A stretch of DNA of 64,000 nucleotides from Comamonadaceae bacterium (GTDB taxonomy: Bacteria > Pseudomonadota > Gammaproteobacteria > Burkholderiales > Burkholderiaceae_C), in contig JAACZV010000023.1 of assembly GCA_009996515.1 (NCBI GenBank), forward strand, positions 31,332-95,331. The letters run 5' to 3'. Both the position numbers and the translations under genes were made by a program. Of this stretch, positions 34,749 through 43,843 are shown piece by piece. Position 1 is the stretch's first letter. Each line of letters starts with the position of its first letter. The notes under the pieces were generated by a model. That model made no database searches. It saw nothing but the letters and a program-made list of their open reading frames with translations, and was not told the DNA's origin.

Positions 34749-36839
34749 ATGGAAGCCCCTCGCGTGCCCGCCGCGCCGCCGCCGGCCCTGGACGACCTGG
34801 GCGTCTACCGCTCGCTGTTCTCGGCCGCGGCCGACGGTCTGCTGCTGGTGGACGCCGAGGGGCAGATCGTGCTGGCCAACCCGGCGGCCGCGGCGCTGCT
34901 GGGCTATGCGCCGGACGAGCTGGTCGGCACCGCCGTCGATGCGCTGGTGCCCGACAGCATCCGCCCCCGCCACGCCGCCTACCGCAAGGCCTACGGCCTG
35001 GCGCCGCGCCCGCGCCCCATGGGCACGCAGATGGAGCTGGTGGCCCGGCGGCGCGACGGCAGCGAGGTGATGGTGGAGATCGCGCTGAGCCCGCTGCAGA
35101 GCCATGGCCTGCCCTATGTGGTGGCGGCCATCCGCGACATCGGCGCCTATCCGCGCGTCAAGCAGGCCTTGCAGCGCGCCCGCCACAGCGAGCACCTGGC
35201 CCAGCTGGGGCGCATGGCCGTCGACGAGCGCGACCCGCAGCAGCTGCTGATGCGGGTGCCCGAGCTGGCGGCCCAGGCGCTGGAGGCCGAGTTCTCCAGC
35301 GTGCTGCTGCTGGAGCCCGACCGGCTGCGGCTGCGCGTCGTCAGCCGCTTCGGCGACATCGCCTCGCTGCCTCTGGGCGCCCGGCTGCCGGCCTGCGCCG
35401 GCTCGGCCGCCGGCTATGTGCTGGTGCATGGCCAGCCGCTGGTGGTGGCCGACCTGGCCCGCGAGGACCGCTTCGAGGTGCCACAGGCCGATCTCGCCGC
35501 CGGCATGGCCAGCCTGCTGGCCGTGCCCTTGTCCGACCGCGGCCGGGCCATGGGCGTGCTGTGCGTGCGCTCGCGCGCGGCGGCGCATTTCGGCGACGAC
35601 GACACGCGCTTCCTGCAGTCGCTGGCCAATCTGCTGGCCACCTGCCTGCAGCGGGCCCAGAGCGAGGAGGCCCTCAACCATGCGCAGCGCCTGGAGAGCG
35701 TGGGCCAGCTGACCGGCGGCATCGCGCACGACTTCAACAACCTGCTCACCGTCATCCAGGGCAATCTGCAGGTGCTGGAGGAGTTGCCGCTGCTGGCCGG
35801 CCATGAGTTCGGCCAGCAGCTCGTCGGCGCGGCGACGCGGGCGGCGCGGCGCGGCGCCGAGCTGACCGGCAAGCTGCTGGCCTTCTCGCGCCGCCAGGTG
35901 CTGCAACCCACCGCGGTGGACCTGGGCGCGCTGCTGCAGTCACTGGCCGACATGCTGCGCCGCACGCTGGACCAGCGCATCGCCATCCGCGTCGAGCTGG
36001 TCGGCGATGCGACGGCCCCGCTGGCCGTGCTGGCCGACCCGGGGCAACTGGAGTCCGCGCTGCTCAACATCGCCATCAATGCGCGTGACGCCATGCCCGA
36101 CGGCGGCTTGCTGCGCTTCAGCGCCGGTCCGGCCGGCGTGCTGCCGGCCCAGGTGCGGCGCGAGATCGACGACCCCAGCGCGCAGGACGAGCGCTTCCTG
36201 CGCATCGCCATCACCGACACCGGCACCGGCATGCCCGAGGCGGTCAGGGAGCGGGCCTTCGAGCCCTTCTTCACGACCAAGCAGGCCGGGCGTGGCACGG
36301 GCCTGGGCCTGAGCACCGTGTACGGCTTTGCGAGGCAGTCGCGCGGCGCCGTGGCCATCGAGTCGGCGCCAGGCGCCGGTACGACGATCTCGCTCTACCT
36401 GCCGCGCCCCTGGGACAGCCAGCCCGCCCGCGACGAGCCGCTGGGCGAAGGCGGCGCACTGCTGCCGGGCCTGAAGGTGCTGATGGTGGAGGACGATGCT
36501 GAGGTGAGGGCGGTGGCGCGGCAGTTCCTGCATGCGCTGGGCTGCGAGGTCACGGCCTGCGCCAGTGGCGAGCAGGCCCTGCTGCTGCTGACGCCGGAGG
36601 CCCGCTTCGAGCTGTTGCTGACCGACATCGCGCTGGGCGCGGGCATGCGCGGCACCGAGCTGGCCAGCCGGGCGCAGCAGCGCCTGCCGGGCCTGGCGGT
36701 GCTGCTGATGTCGGGCTACTCGGCGGAGCTGCTGGAGGCCGACCAGGACGCGCCGCCCGGCTGGGAGCTGCTGCAAAAGCCTTATTCGCGCAGCGAGCTG
36801 GCCCGGGCCATCGCGCGCGCGCTGTCAGGCGGCGGCTGA
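34749..36839 (+). CDS. Hybrid sensor histidine kinase (PAS-GAF-HisKA-HATPase-REC)
   Basis: A 696-residue protein without obvious membrane segments, so likely cytoplasmic. Domains in order: PAS (residues about 20-135, GLLLVDAEGQIVLANPAA), GAF (about 160-300), HisKA with His327 in GGIAHDFNNLL, HATPase (NIAINARDAMPDGG and GRGTGLGLSTVYGF), and a C-terminal receiver with probable Asp626. The ATG abuts the stop of the response regulator, which is probably its partner. Its last 15 bases overlap the convergent GGDEF-EAL gene. Confidence 0.92.
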   Translation: MEAPRVPAAPPPALDDLGVYRSLFSAAADGLLLVDAEGQIVLANPAAAALLGYAPDELVGTAVDALVPDSIRPRHAAYRKAYGLAPRPRPMGTQMELVARRRDGSEVMVEIALSPLQSHGLPYVVAAIRDIGAYPRVKQALQRARHSEHLAQLGRMAVDERDPQQLLMRVPELAAQALEAEFSSVLLLEPDRLRLRVVSRFGDIASLPLGARLPACAGSAAGYVLVHGQPLVVADLAREDRFEVPQADLAAGMASLLAVPLSDRGRAMGVLCVRSRAAAHFGDDDTRFLQSLANLLATCLQRAQSEEALNHAQRLESVGQLTGGIAHDFNNLLTVIQGNLQVLEELPLLAGHEFGQQLVGAATRAARRGAELTGKLLAFSRRQVLQPTAVDLGALLQSLADMLRRTLDQRIAIRVELVGDATAPLAVLADPGQLESALLNIAINARDAMPDGGLLRFSAGPAGVLPAQVRREIDDPSAQDERFLRIAITDTGTGMPEAVRERAFEPFFTTKQAGRGTGLGLSTVYGFARQSRGAVAIESAPGAGTTISLYLPRPWDSQPARDEPLGEGGALLPGLKVLMVEDDAEVRAVARQFLHALGCEVTACASGEQALLLLTPEARFELLLTDIALGAGMRGTELASRAQQRLPGLAVLLMSGYSAELLEADQDAPPGWELLQKPYSRSELARAIARALSGGG

Positions 36840-39800
36840 GGCGGGCTGCCGGGTCAGCAGCGCCTGCAGCGCCTCGGCGGAGGCCGGGCGGCCGAAGTGG
36901 TAGCCCTGCATCTCGTCGCAGCCCTGGCGCAGCAGGTGCTCGCGCTGCGCCGCGGTCTCCACGCCCTCGGCCACCACGCGCAGGTGCAGGCGGTGGGCCA
37001 TGCCGATGATGGCGTCCACCAGGGCGGCGCCGTCGGGCTGCTCGCCGATGCGGCGCACGAAGGACTGGTCGATCTTCAGCGTGTCCAGCGGGAACTGCTG
37101 CAGATAGGCCAGGCTGGAGTAGCCGGTGCCGAAGTCGTCCAGCGAGACCTTGACGCCCAGGTCGCGCAGGCGCTGCAGCGCGGCGGCGCCGGCCTGCGGG
37201 TTGCTCATCAGCATGCCCTCGGTCAGCTCCAGCTCCAGGTGCCGGGCCGCGACGCCGTGGCGCCGCAGCGCGGCGGCCACCACGCCGTCCAGGTCGCCCG
37301 CGGCGAACTGCCGTGCCGCCACGTTGACGGCGATGCGCACGACGGGCTGGCCGGCATCCATCCAGCAGCGGATCTGCCGGCAGGCCTGGTCTATGACCCA
37401 GGCGCCGATGTCCAGGATCAGGCTGCTCTGCTCGGCCAGCGGGATGAACTGCCCCGGCGGCACCATGCCGACGTCGGCGCGCTGCCAGCGCAGCAGCGCC
37501 TCCGCACCCACGATGCGGCCGCTGCGTCCGGCCACCTTGGGCTGGTAGTGCAGCAGCAGCTCGTCGCGCTCGATGGCGCGGCTCAGCGCCGCCTCCACCT
37601 CCAGCTTGGCCATGGCCCTGGCGTGCATCTCGCCCTGGTAGAAGCACAGGCGGTTGCGGCCCAGCTCCTTGGCGCGATGCATGGCCGCGTCGGCGTTGCG
37701 CAGCAGCTCCACGGCGCTGACGCCGTCCGCGTCCGGGCATTGGCAGATGCCGATGCTGGCCGTCAGATAGGCGTCCTGGCCGCAGGACAGCGCAACCGGC
37801 TCGGCCACGGTGGCCAGCAGCCGGCGCGCCAGCGCGCTGATGTCATCGGCATCGGCGCCGTTCTCCAGGATGAGCAGGAACTCGTCGCCCCCGAGGCGGC
37901 CGAACGGCTCCTGGTCGCGCAGACCGGCGCGCAGCCGCTCGGCCACGCAGACCAGCAGCTCGTCGCCGGCCGGATGGCCCAGGCTGTCGTTGACGGTCTT
38001 GAAGCCGTCCAGCGCGATGACCAGCAGCGCCGGCCTGGCCTCGCGGTGGCGGGCCCGCGTCAGCACCTGCTCCAGCTGGCTGTGCAGCTGCGCCCGGTTG
38101 GGCAGCCGCGTCAGCGGGTCGTGGTGGGCCAGCCAGTCGGCCAGGGCCTCGCTGTCCTTGATGCGGCTGACGTCGGTGAACACGCCGACGTAATGGGTCA
38201 CCGGGCCGTCCTCGTCGCGCATGGCGCGTATGGTCAGCCATTCGGGGAAGATCTCGCCGTTCTTGCGCCGGTTCCAGATCTCGCCCTGCCAGCTGCCGTT
38301 CTGCCTGATCAGCGCCCACATCTGGTCGTAGAAGGCCTTGTCGTGGCGGCCGGACTGCAGCAGCTTCGGGCCGGCGCCCAGGGCCTCGTCGGGCTGGTAG
38401 CCGGTGATCTCGGTGAACGCGCGATTGATGGACTGGATGCGCCCCTGGGCATCCGTGACGATGATGCCGTCGCGCATGTCCTCGAAGGCGGTGCTCCACT
38501 GGCGCATGCGCTGCTGCAGCGCGCGCCGTGCGGTCAGGTCGCTGGAGACGCCGTAGGTGCCGATGACGCGGCCGTCGCCGTCGACCAGCCGGCCCTTGGT
38601 GCAGGCGTCATAGCGATCGCCATGGGCGGTGGTGTAGCGAACCTCGAAGCGCAGCGGCTCCGCGGAGCCCAGCGCGGCGAGGTCCTGCTCGAGAAACTCG
38701 CGCGCCTGCTCGGCCGGAAACAGGCTCGCCGCGTCCGCGCCGATCAGCTCCTGCGGGCTGCGCCCGAACAGGCGGCACATCTCGCTGTTGGCGAGCAGGT
38801 AGCGGCCCTGCAAGTCCTTGGCGAAGATCACGTCGGTCGAGCTGTTGGCGATCACCTCGGCGATCTTCCAGGCGCGCTCCTTCTCGCGCTGGTCGGCCGT
38901 CCGGCGCGCGGCCGCCTGCAGCTCGCGGCGGCGCAGCGCGGCGTAGACCGCGGCGCCCGTGGCCAGCACCGCCAGCACGTTGACCAGGGACAGGGTCGCC
39001 GCGCCCGCCGCCGCGCCCTCGCCGCGCAGCCGGCTGCGCGGCATCTGCACGGCCACATACCAGCCCGAGTCGGGCAGCGCCTTCGCCACGGCGGCCGTCG
39101 CCTGGGCCCCATCGGCGAGGCCGGCCAGCAGCTGGCCCGCGAGGCCGGGGTTGAGGGCCAGCGAGGCCAGCGACGCGGCGCCGGCGCCGGTGGGCCTCGC
39201 CACCGGCATGTCGGAGGCGTCCAGGCCCAGGGCGAGCAGCTCCTGCCTGCCGGGGCGCAGCAGCAGCGTCTCGGGATGACCGCCGCCCGAGCCGGCCAGC
39301 AGCTGGGGCAGCAGGGTCTGGCGCGGTGCGGTGCGCAGCAGCAGCACGGCGCCGGGCAGCGGCACGAACAGGTCGAAACGCAGGCTGGCCGGATCGCCCG
39401 CCTCGGCCTGGAAATCGCTGTTGGCGACCTCGCCCCGCCGCAATGCAGCGAGGGCGGCCTGCGCCAGCGCCGGGGTCAGCGCGGGCGCATCGGCGTCCCG
39501 GCCCAGCAGCGGACGGGCCTGCGCGTCGAGCAGCAGCGCGTCGGTGTAGGCGCCGGAGGCCCGCAGCATCTGCAGCTGCCGGTGCAGCTGCGCGCCGGCG
39601 TCGGCATCGGCGCGCTGGCGCCAGCGCTGCAGGCCGGCCAGCAGCGCCGGGTCGGAGGCCAGCTGCCGGGCCGCTTGCATGCGCCGCTGCGTCCAGCCGG
39701 TCACGAGGTCGGCTCGCAACTGCGCCTCGCGATGCAGGCGCTCCACCTGCTGCTGATGGATGCGCTGGGCCGACGTGGCGTAGCTGACCAGGCCGGCGAT

Positions 39801-40145
39801 GACGACGGCCGCGCACAGCAGCGCGAACACCCACATCAGGCCGGCCGAGCGGTCGGGGCGGGCCGGCGCGTCGGCGTCCCGCCGGCGCACCGCCACCAGG
39901 TAGACCAGCCCGCTGGTCACCAGCACGAAGGCCATGCCCTTGCCGCGGCCCAGCGCCGCCAGCGTCTCGGCGTCGGCCGTGATGGACTGCAGCAGCCGGT
40001 CGGACAGCAGGATCCAGGCCACGCCCAGCGCCGCATAGGCCAGGGCCAAGGCCAGCGGGCTGGTCAGCTGCTGCCGCAGGCCGGTGGCCTGGGGTTTCGG
40101 GGCGGTGTCGAGTTCGAGATTGCGGTGCCCCGCCGGATTCAACAT
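36825..40145 (-). CDS. Membrane-bound PAS-PAS-GGDEF-EAL protein (cyclic-di-GMP turnover)
   Basis: A 1106-residue protein. Three N-terminal membrane segments precede a long extracytoplasmic sensor region and a fourth segment near residue 390. Two PAS domains (VIANSSTDVIFAKD and DMRDGIIVTDAQGRIQSIN) are followed by GGDEF (intact GRLGGDEFLL, about residue 750) and EAL (GAEALLRW, about 880, plus LDDFGTGYSSLAYL and VVAEGVE). Both catalytic signatures are kept, so it could be bifunctional or biased by its sensors. AGGGAG precedes the ATG at 40145. Confidence 0.93.
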   Translation of the reverse strand: MLNPAGHRNLELDTAPKPQATGLRQQLTSPLALALAYAALGVAWILLSDRLLQSITADAETLAALGRGKGMAFVLVTSGLVYLVAVRRRDADAPARPDRSAGLMWVFALLCAAVVIAGLVSYATSAQRIHQQQVERLHREAQLRADLVTGWTQRRMQAARQLASDPALLAGLQRWRQRADADAGAQLHRQLQMLRASGAYTDALLLDAQARPLLGRDADAPALTPALAQAALAALRRGEVANSDFQAEAGDPASLRFDLFVPLPGAVLLLRTAPRQTLLPQLLAGSGGGHPETLLLRPGRQELLALGLDASDMPVARPTGAGAASLASLALNPGLAGQLLAGLADGAQATAAVAKALPDSGWYVAVQMPRSRLRGEGAAAGAATLSLVNVLAVLATGAAVYAALRRRELQAAARRTADQREKERAWKIAEVIANSSTDVIFAKDLQGRYLLANSEMCRLFGRSPQELIGADAASLFPAEQAREFLEQDLAALGSAEPLRFEVRYTTAHGDRYDACTKGRLVDGDGRVIGTYGVSSDLTARRALQQRMRQWSTAFEDMRDGIIVTDAQGRIQSINRAFTEITGYQPDEALGAGPKLLQSGRHDKAFYDQMWALIRQNGSWQGEIWNRRKNGEIFPEWLTIRAMRDEDGPVTHYVGVFTDVSRIKDSEALADWLAHHDPLTRLPNRAQLHSQLEQVLTRARHREARPALLVIALDGFKTVNDSLGHPAGDELLVCVAERLRAGLRDQEPFGRLGGDEFLLILENGADADDISALARRLLATVAEPVALSCGQDAYLTASIGICQCPDADGVSAVELLRNADAAMHRAKELGRNRLCFYQGEMHARAMAKLEVEAALSRAIERDELLLHYQPKVAGRSGRIVGAEALLRWQRADVGMVPPGQFIPLAEQSSLILDIGAWVIDQACRQIRCWMDAGQPVVRIAVNVAARQFAAGDLDGVVAAALRRHGVAARHLELELTEGMLMSNPQAGAAALQRLRDLGVKVSLDDFGTGYSSLAYLQQFPLDTLKIDQSFVRRIGEQPDGAALVDAIIGMAHRLHLRVVAEGVETAAQREHLLRQGCDEMQGYHFGRPASAEALQALLTRQPASAAA

Positions 40146-40179
40146 GGTCTCCCTGGTCGCATGGGTTGCAGCCGGCGCA

Positions 40180-40947
40180 TCAGTGCAGCCCGGTCCGCAG
40201 GTCGCGTCCCTCGACATAGGCCGCCAGCGCCGGGAAGTCCGGGATGCAGATGTCGCGGCGGCTCTTCTCGTTGAAGGCGATCAGCTCGGCGCGTGCGAGC
40301 CGCGACAGCACGCGGCTGACGGTCTCCAGCGTCAGGCCCAGGTAGTTGCCGATCTCGGCACGGGTCAGCCGCAGGCTGAACTGGTCGGCCCGCAGGCCGC
40401 GCATGGCCAGGGCCTGGGCCCAGTAGTGCAGGAAGGTCGCGACACGGGCATCGGCCGGCAGCGTGCAGATGGCCATCAGCGAATCGCGGTCGCGCATCAT
40501 CTCGCGGCTCATCGCCTCGTGGACGCTGATCATCAGCGCGGGGTGTTCGGCGCAGGCCTGCAGCAGCGCGTCGTAGCGCACCGTCCAGACCTCGGCGGTG
40601 TCCAGCGCGATCGCATCGCAGCCATAGCTGCCCTGGGCGATGGCGCTGAAGCCCAGCCAGTCGCCGCGCAGCCTCAGGCCCACGACCTGCTCGCGGCCGT
40701 CGCTGGACATGCTGACCAGCTTGAAGAAGCCCGAGTTCAGGATGTGCAGCTGGCTGAAGCGCTCGCCCGCCCGGTAGATGACCTCGCCCGCATGCACGAT
40801 GCGGCGCTTGGGCTCCAGAGCGGCGGCAATCAGCTTGAGCGTGTCGGCGATGCGCTGCTGCTCGTCGTTCCAGGCGTCGCACCGGCCATCGACGGCAGCC
40901 GGACGGGCAGGGACGCGGGGGGCGGTGTGCTGCGTGGCGGTCTGCAT
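40180..40947 (-). CDS. Crp/Fnr-family transcriptional regulator
   Basis: A 255-residue regulator. A cyclic-nucleotide-type sensor barrel (VIYRAGERFSQLHILNSGFF, GDWLGFSAIA) is followed by an Fnr-type helix-turn-helix (LTRAEIGNYLGLTLETVSR) whose ETVSR fits recognition of TTGAT half-sites. The cysteines that bind the Fnr iron-sulfur cluster are not found near the N-terminus, so the sensing mode is uncertain. AAGGAA precedes the ATG at 40947. It is divergent from the carbamoyltransferase-like gene, with an FNR box in between. Confidence 0.88.
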   Translation of the reverse strand: MQTATQHTAPRVPARPAAVDGRCDAWNDEQQRIADTLKLIAAALEPKRRIVHAGEVIYRAGERFSQLHILNSGFFKLVSMSSDGREQVVGLRLRGDWLGFSAIAQGSYGCDAIALDTAEVWTVRYDALLQACAEHPALMISVHEAMSREMMRDRDSLMAICTLPADARVATFLHYWAQALAMRGLRADQFSLRLTRAEIGNYLGLTLETVSRVLSRLARAELIAFNEKSRRDICIPDFPALAAYVEGRDLRTGLH

Positions 40948-41098
40948 ATGCGTTTCCTTGGGGGACGACTGGGATGCCATGCATGCTAGGCAGGGCCCGC
41001 CAACGCATGAGCAATGCGTGACATCGGTCGGTCGCGCTGCGTAACGTTGCGTGAACCGACGGTGACAGACGGCCCACATCAAAGCAGATCCTGCCGGG

Positions 41099-41112
41099 TT
41101 GACTTTCATCAA
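41099..41112. promoter_or_regulatory. FNR/ANR-type binding site
   Basis: TTGACTTTCATCAA differs by one base from the palindrome TTGAT-N4-ATCAA. It lies between the Crp/Fnr gene and the gene at 41148. A TACGCT -10-like sequence at 41134-41139 would put its centre near -41 of the rightward promoter, the class II activator position. Confidence 0.65.
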
Positions 41113-41147
41113 GGCCCGCGCAATTCGCTTCGCTACGCTGGCGATCC

Positions 41148-41642
41148 ATGTGTTCCGTAGACCGCGAGGGCGCCGCCGGCGTCGACCTGTCCAACCCCGT
41201 CGAGACGGCCGCGCTGTTGCGCCAGGCCAGGGCGTTAGCGCGTTCGGATGCGGCGGATCGGCAACTGATGGCGGGCAAGCAGCTGGCGCTGCTGTCGACC
41301 GACTGCGGCGACGAGGGCGCGCGCGAGTTCATCCAGGCGGCCCAGGCGCTGGGCGCTCATGTGTCCTTCGTGCAGGCCGGGCTGGACGAGGCCAGCAGCG
41401 AACCGCAGATCGCCGCCACGGCCCGCGTGCTGGGCCAGCTCTACGACGCGGTGGAATGCCAGCATCTGCCGGTGGAGCTGGTGCGGCGCATCGCGCGCGG
41501 CGCCGGTGTTCCCGTCTTCGCCGGCCTGGCCACGCCGGCACATCCGACGGCCACGCTGGTGGAGGCGCTGGAAGGCGACGCGAGCTGGCAGGCCAAGCGC
41601 CGCAGCATCCTGCAGGCGGCCCTGCTGGTCAGCCTGGGCTGA
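41148..41642 (+). CDS. Orphan carbamoyltransferase N-domain-like protein
   Basis: A 164-residue protein. The order LLRQARALAR, MAGKQLALLST, AREFIQAAQALGAHVSF, IAATARVLGQLYDAVE, VELVRRIARGAGVPVFAGLATPAHPTATLVEAL follows the carbamoyl-phosphate domain of ornithine/aspartate carbamoyltransferases. The phosphate-binding STRTR motif is missing (DCGDEGAR stands there) and the second domain is absent, so normal catalysis is unlikely. It may be a regulatory or binding remnant. It is transcribed away from the Crp/Fnr gene and has no clear ribosome binding site. Confidence 0.55.
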   Translation: MCSVDREGAAGVDLSNPVETAALLRQARALARSDAADRQLMAGKQLALLSTDCGDEGAREFIQAAQALGAHVSFVQAGLDEASSEPQIAATARVLGQLYDAVECQHLPVELVRRIARGAGVPVFAGLATPAHPTATLVEALEGDASWQAKRRSILQAALLVSLG

Positions 41643-41657
41643 GCCCGCGCGCGGGGC

Positions 41658-42212
41658 TCAGGGGATGTCGATCTCGTGCAGGCCGTAGCCGCGGCCGGCG
41701 CGGCGGTCCTCGAAGAAGCAGCGCAGCGTCTCGCGCGTCGTCTTGAAGGCGATGTCGTCCCAGGGAATCTCGGCCTCGGTGAAGAGCCGGGCCTCCAGCG
41801 ACTCCGGCCCCGGACTGAAGTCCGGCGAACGCAGCCGGGCGCGGTAGAAGAGGTGGACCTGGCCCACGCGCACGACGTTCAGCACCGTGTACAGCGGCCC
41901 CATGTCGACATCGGCGCCGGCCTCTTCCTGCGTCTCGCGCAGCGCCCCTGCGGCCGCCGTCTCGCCCAGTTCCATGAAGCCCGCCGGCAGCGTCCACAGG
42001 CCCTGGCGCGGCTCGATGGCGCGGCGGCACAGCAGCACGCGGCCATCGTCCTCCCACACCGGCAGCGTGCCCACCACGTTCAGCGGGTTCTGGTAGTGGA
42101 TGGCCGCGCAGGACGGGCAGACGGCGCGTTCGCGGTTGTCGTCGGCGGGGATGCGGTAGTCCACGGCGGTGCCGCAGTTGGGGCAGTGCTGGATGCGGGT
42201 CGGAAAGGGCAT
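41658..42212 (-). CDS. Nudix hydrolase with N-terminal zinc ribbon
   Basis: A 184-residue protein. Cysteines in CPNCG (10-13) and CPSC (32-35) form a zinc-ribbon-like unit, and the Nudix box occupies residues 78-99 ([14 protein letters not shown], then RETQEEAG). It should hydrolyse a nucleoside diphosphate linked to another moiety; the substrate is unknown. NADH-pyrophosphatase-like or ADP-ribose hydrolase roles are both possible. It is divergent from maiA with a 33-base gap. Confidence 0.87.
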   Translation of the reverse strand: MPFPTRIQHCPNCGTAVDYRIPADDNRERAVCPSCAAIHYQNPLNVVGTLPVWEDDGRVLLCRRAIEPRQGLWTLPAGFMELGETAAAGALRETQEEAGADVDMGPLYTVLNVVRVGQVHLFYRARLRSPDFSPGPESLEARLFTEAEIPWDDIAFKTTRETLRCFFEDRRAGRGYGLHEIDIP

Positions 42213-42245
42213 GCGGCCAGTTTATAGAGGCGCAGAATCACGGCC

Positions 42246-42881
42246 ATGAAGCTCTACAACTACTTCCGTTCCTCGGCCTCCTGGCGCGTGCGCATCGGCC
42301 TCGCGCTCAAGGGCCTGGACTACGACTACGCGCCCATCCACCTGGCCAGGAACGAGCAGTTCGCCGAGCCCTTCGCCAACCAGCAGGTGTCCCACCTCGT
42401 GCCCGCGCTGGTGCTGGACGACGGCCACTGGCTGAGCCAGTCCATGGCCATCCTCGAGTATCTGGACGAGACCCATCCCGAGCCGCCGCTGCTGCCGCGC
42501 GACGCGCTGGCCCGGGCGCAGGTGCGGGCGCTGGCCCAGGACATTGGCTGCGACATCCACCCGCTGAACAACCTGCGCGTGCTGCGCTACCTGAAGAACG
42601 ACCTCGGCCAGGAGCAGGAGACGGTGGACCGCTGGTATCGCCACTGGATCGCCACGGGCCTGGCCGTCGTCGAGCAGCGCCTGGCGCGCACGGCCGGGCG
42701 CTTCAGCTATGGCGACGCGCCGGGCCTGGCGGACTGCCTGCTGGTGCCCCAGGTCTACAACGCGCAGCGCTTCGAATGCCCGCTGGACGACTACCCGACG
42801 CTGCTGCGCGTGAACGCGGCCTGCCTGGCACTGCCGGCCTTTGCGAACACCCATCCCAGCGCCTGCCCCGATGCGGCTTGA
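42246..42881 (+). CDS. maiA: Maleylacetoacetate isomerase (zeta-class GST)
   Basis: A 211-residue glutathione S-transferase family enzyme. The N-terminal thioredoxin-like domain has YNYFRSSASWRVRIGLALKG, including the zeta-class SSxSxRVRIAL-type motif, followed by QSMAILEYLDE. The helical domain has CDIHPLNNLRVLRYL. Length and motifs fit maleylacetoacetate isomerase of tyrosine breakdown. Neighbouring fahA or hmgA genes are absent, so substrate assignment rests on motif only. Its last 11 bases overlap pgeF. Confidence 0.86.
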   Translation: MKLYNYFRSSASWRVRIGLALKGLDYDYAPIHLARNEQFAEPFANQQVSHLVPALVLDDGHWLSQSMAILEYLDETHPEPPLLPRDALARAQVRALAQDIGCDIHPLNNLRVLRYLKNDLGQEQETVDRWYRHWIATGLAVVEQRLARTAGRFSYGDAPGLADCLLVPQVYNAQRFECPLDDYPTLLRVNAACLALPAFANTHPSACPDAA

Positions 42882-43596
42882 TCCGGACTGGCTGCGGCCC
42901 GACTGGCCGCAGGTGACGGCCTTCATGACGACGCGCGGCATCAATCTGGGCCGCAAGGCGGGCGATCCGGCCGAGGTCCGGGCCCACCGCGCCGGCCTGG
43001 CCGAGTTGCTGGGCGCCCGCCCCATCTTCCTCGACCAGGTCCACGGCGCCGACGTCGTGCGGTTGCGGCCCGACTGGCACGACGACAACGCGCCGCAGGC
43101 CGATGCCGCCGTGTCCACCGACGCCGGGCTGGCCGTGGCCATCCTGGTGGCCGACTGCCTGCCCGTGCTGTTCAGCGCGCCCGGCGGCGTGGCCGGCGCG
43201 CACGCGGGCTGGCGGGGCCTGGCGGCGGGCGTGCTGGAGAACACCGTGGCCGCGTTGTGCGAGGCCGCGGGCTGCGAGCCCCGCGAGGTGAAGGCCTGGC
43301 TGGGCGCCTGCATAGGCCCCACGGCCTTCGAGGTGGGGCCCGAGGTCGTCAAGGCCTTCGGCCGCGAGCCGCTGGAGCGCGACCAGCCCGGTTTCCTCTA
43401 CCGGCCCAACCCCCAGCCGCGCTGGCGCGCCAACCTGGCCTTGCTGGCTCGCGAACGCTTGAGCTCGGTGAATGTCACCCAAATCAGCGGCGGCCAGTGG
43501 TGCACGCTGACCGATGATTCACGCTTCTTCTCGTTCCGCGGCGAGGCCCTGGGCCGACCCCGCGGCCGCATGGCCGCCTGCATCAGCCTGCGCTGA
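42871..43596 (+). CDS. pgeF: Peptidoglycan editing factor PgeF (laccase-domain, YfiH family)
   Basis: A 241-residue polyphenol-oxidase-like protein. Metal-site motifs are DQVHGADVV, VADCLPVLF and AHAGWRGLAAGVL, followed by GACIGPTAFEVG and the end DSRFFSFRGE. YfiH/PgeF hydrolyses the bond of L-serine wrongly placed in peptidoglycan precursors; earlier it was labelled a laccase. The ATG at 42871 is inside maiA, 11 bases before its stop. The 3' end overlaps a convergent small gene by 78 bases. Confidence 0.9.
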   Translation: MRLDPDWLRPDWPQVTAFMTTRGINLGRKAGDPAEVRAHRAGLAELLGARPIFLDQVHGADVVRLRPDWHDDNAPQADAAVSTDAGLAVAILVADCLPVLFSAPGGVAGAHAGWRGLAAGVLENTVAALCEAAGCEPREVKAWLGACIGPTAFEVGPEVVKAFGREPLERDQPGFLYRPNPQPRWRANLALLARERLSSVNVTQISGGQWCTLTDDSRFFSFRGEALGRPRGRMAACISLR

Positions 43597-43785
43597 GGCC
43601 TCGGCGGCGCGGCGCCGCCGCTTGCGGCCCGGCGTGCCGAGGATGTAGAGCAACAGGCCCAGGGGGAGGACGCCGTAGAGCAGCAGCGTGATGAAGGCGC
43701 CCAGCAAGCTGCCCTGCGGGCTGGTGGCTTCGGCGGCGGCCATCATCAGCGCCACATAGGCCCAGGCGATCGCGACGAGATACAT
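43519..43785 (-). CDS. Small membrane protein overlapping pgeF
   Basis: An 88-residue protein with two membrane segments (MYLVAIAWAYVALMMAA and LLGAFITLLLYGVLPLGLLLYILG) followed by a basic patch GRKRRRRAAE and an Ala-rich hydrophilic tail. The last 26 codons lie antisense to the 3' end of pgeF. No domain is recognised. The hydrophobic part lies outside the overlap, which argues for a real gene. Confidence 0.6.
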   Translation of the reverse strand: MYLVAIAWAYVALMMAAAEATSPQGSLLGAFITLLLYGVLPLGLLLYILGTPGRKRRRRAAEASAQADAGGHAAAGSAQGLAAEREEA

Positions 43786-43843
43786 GGCGGCGGCGTGTCA
43801 TGGGCGCGTCAGCGCCCGAGGTTAAAAACCGGTCGGCGGAATG

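Noticed and set aside
40948..41112. N-terminal extension of the Crp/Fnr protein with a cysteine cluster (CSCVGGPCLAC)
   Set aside because: It resembles an iron-sulfur site, but the extension runs over the FNR box and intergenic DNA, and a good ribosome site supports ATG 40947.
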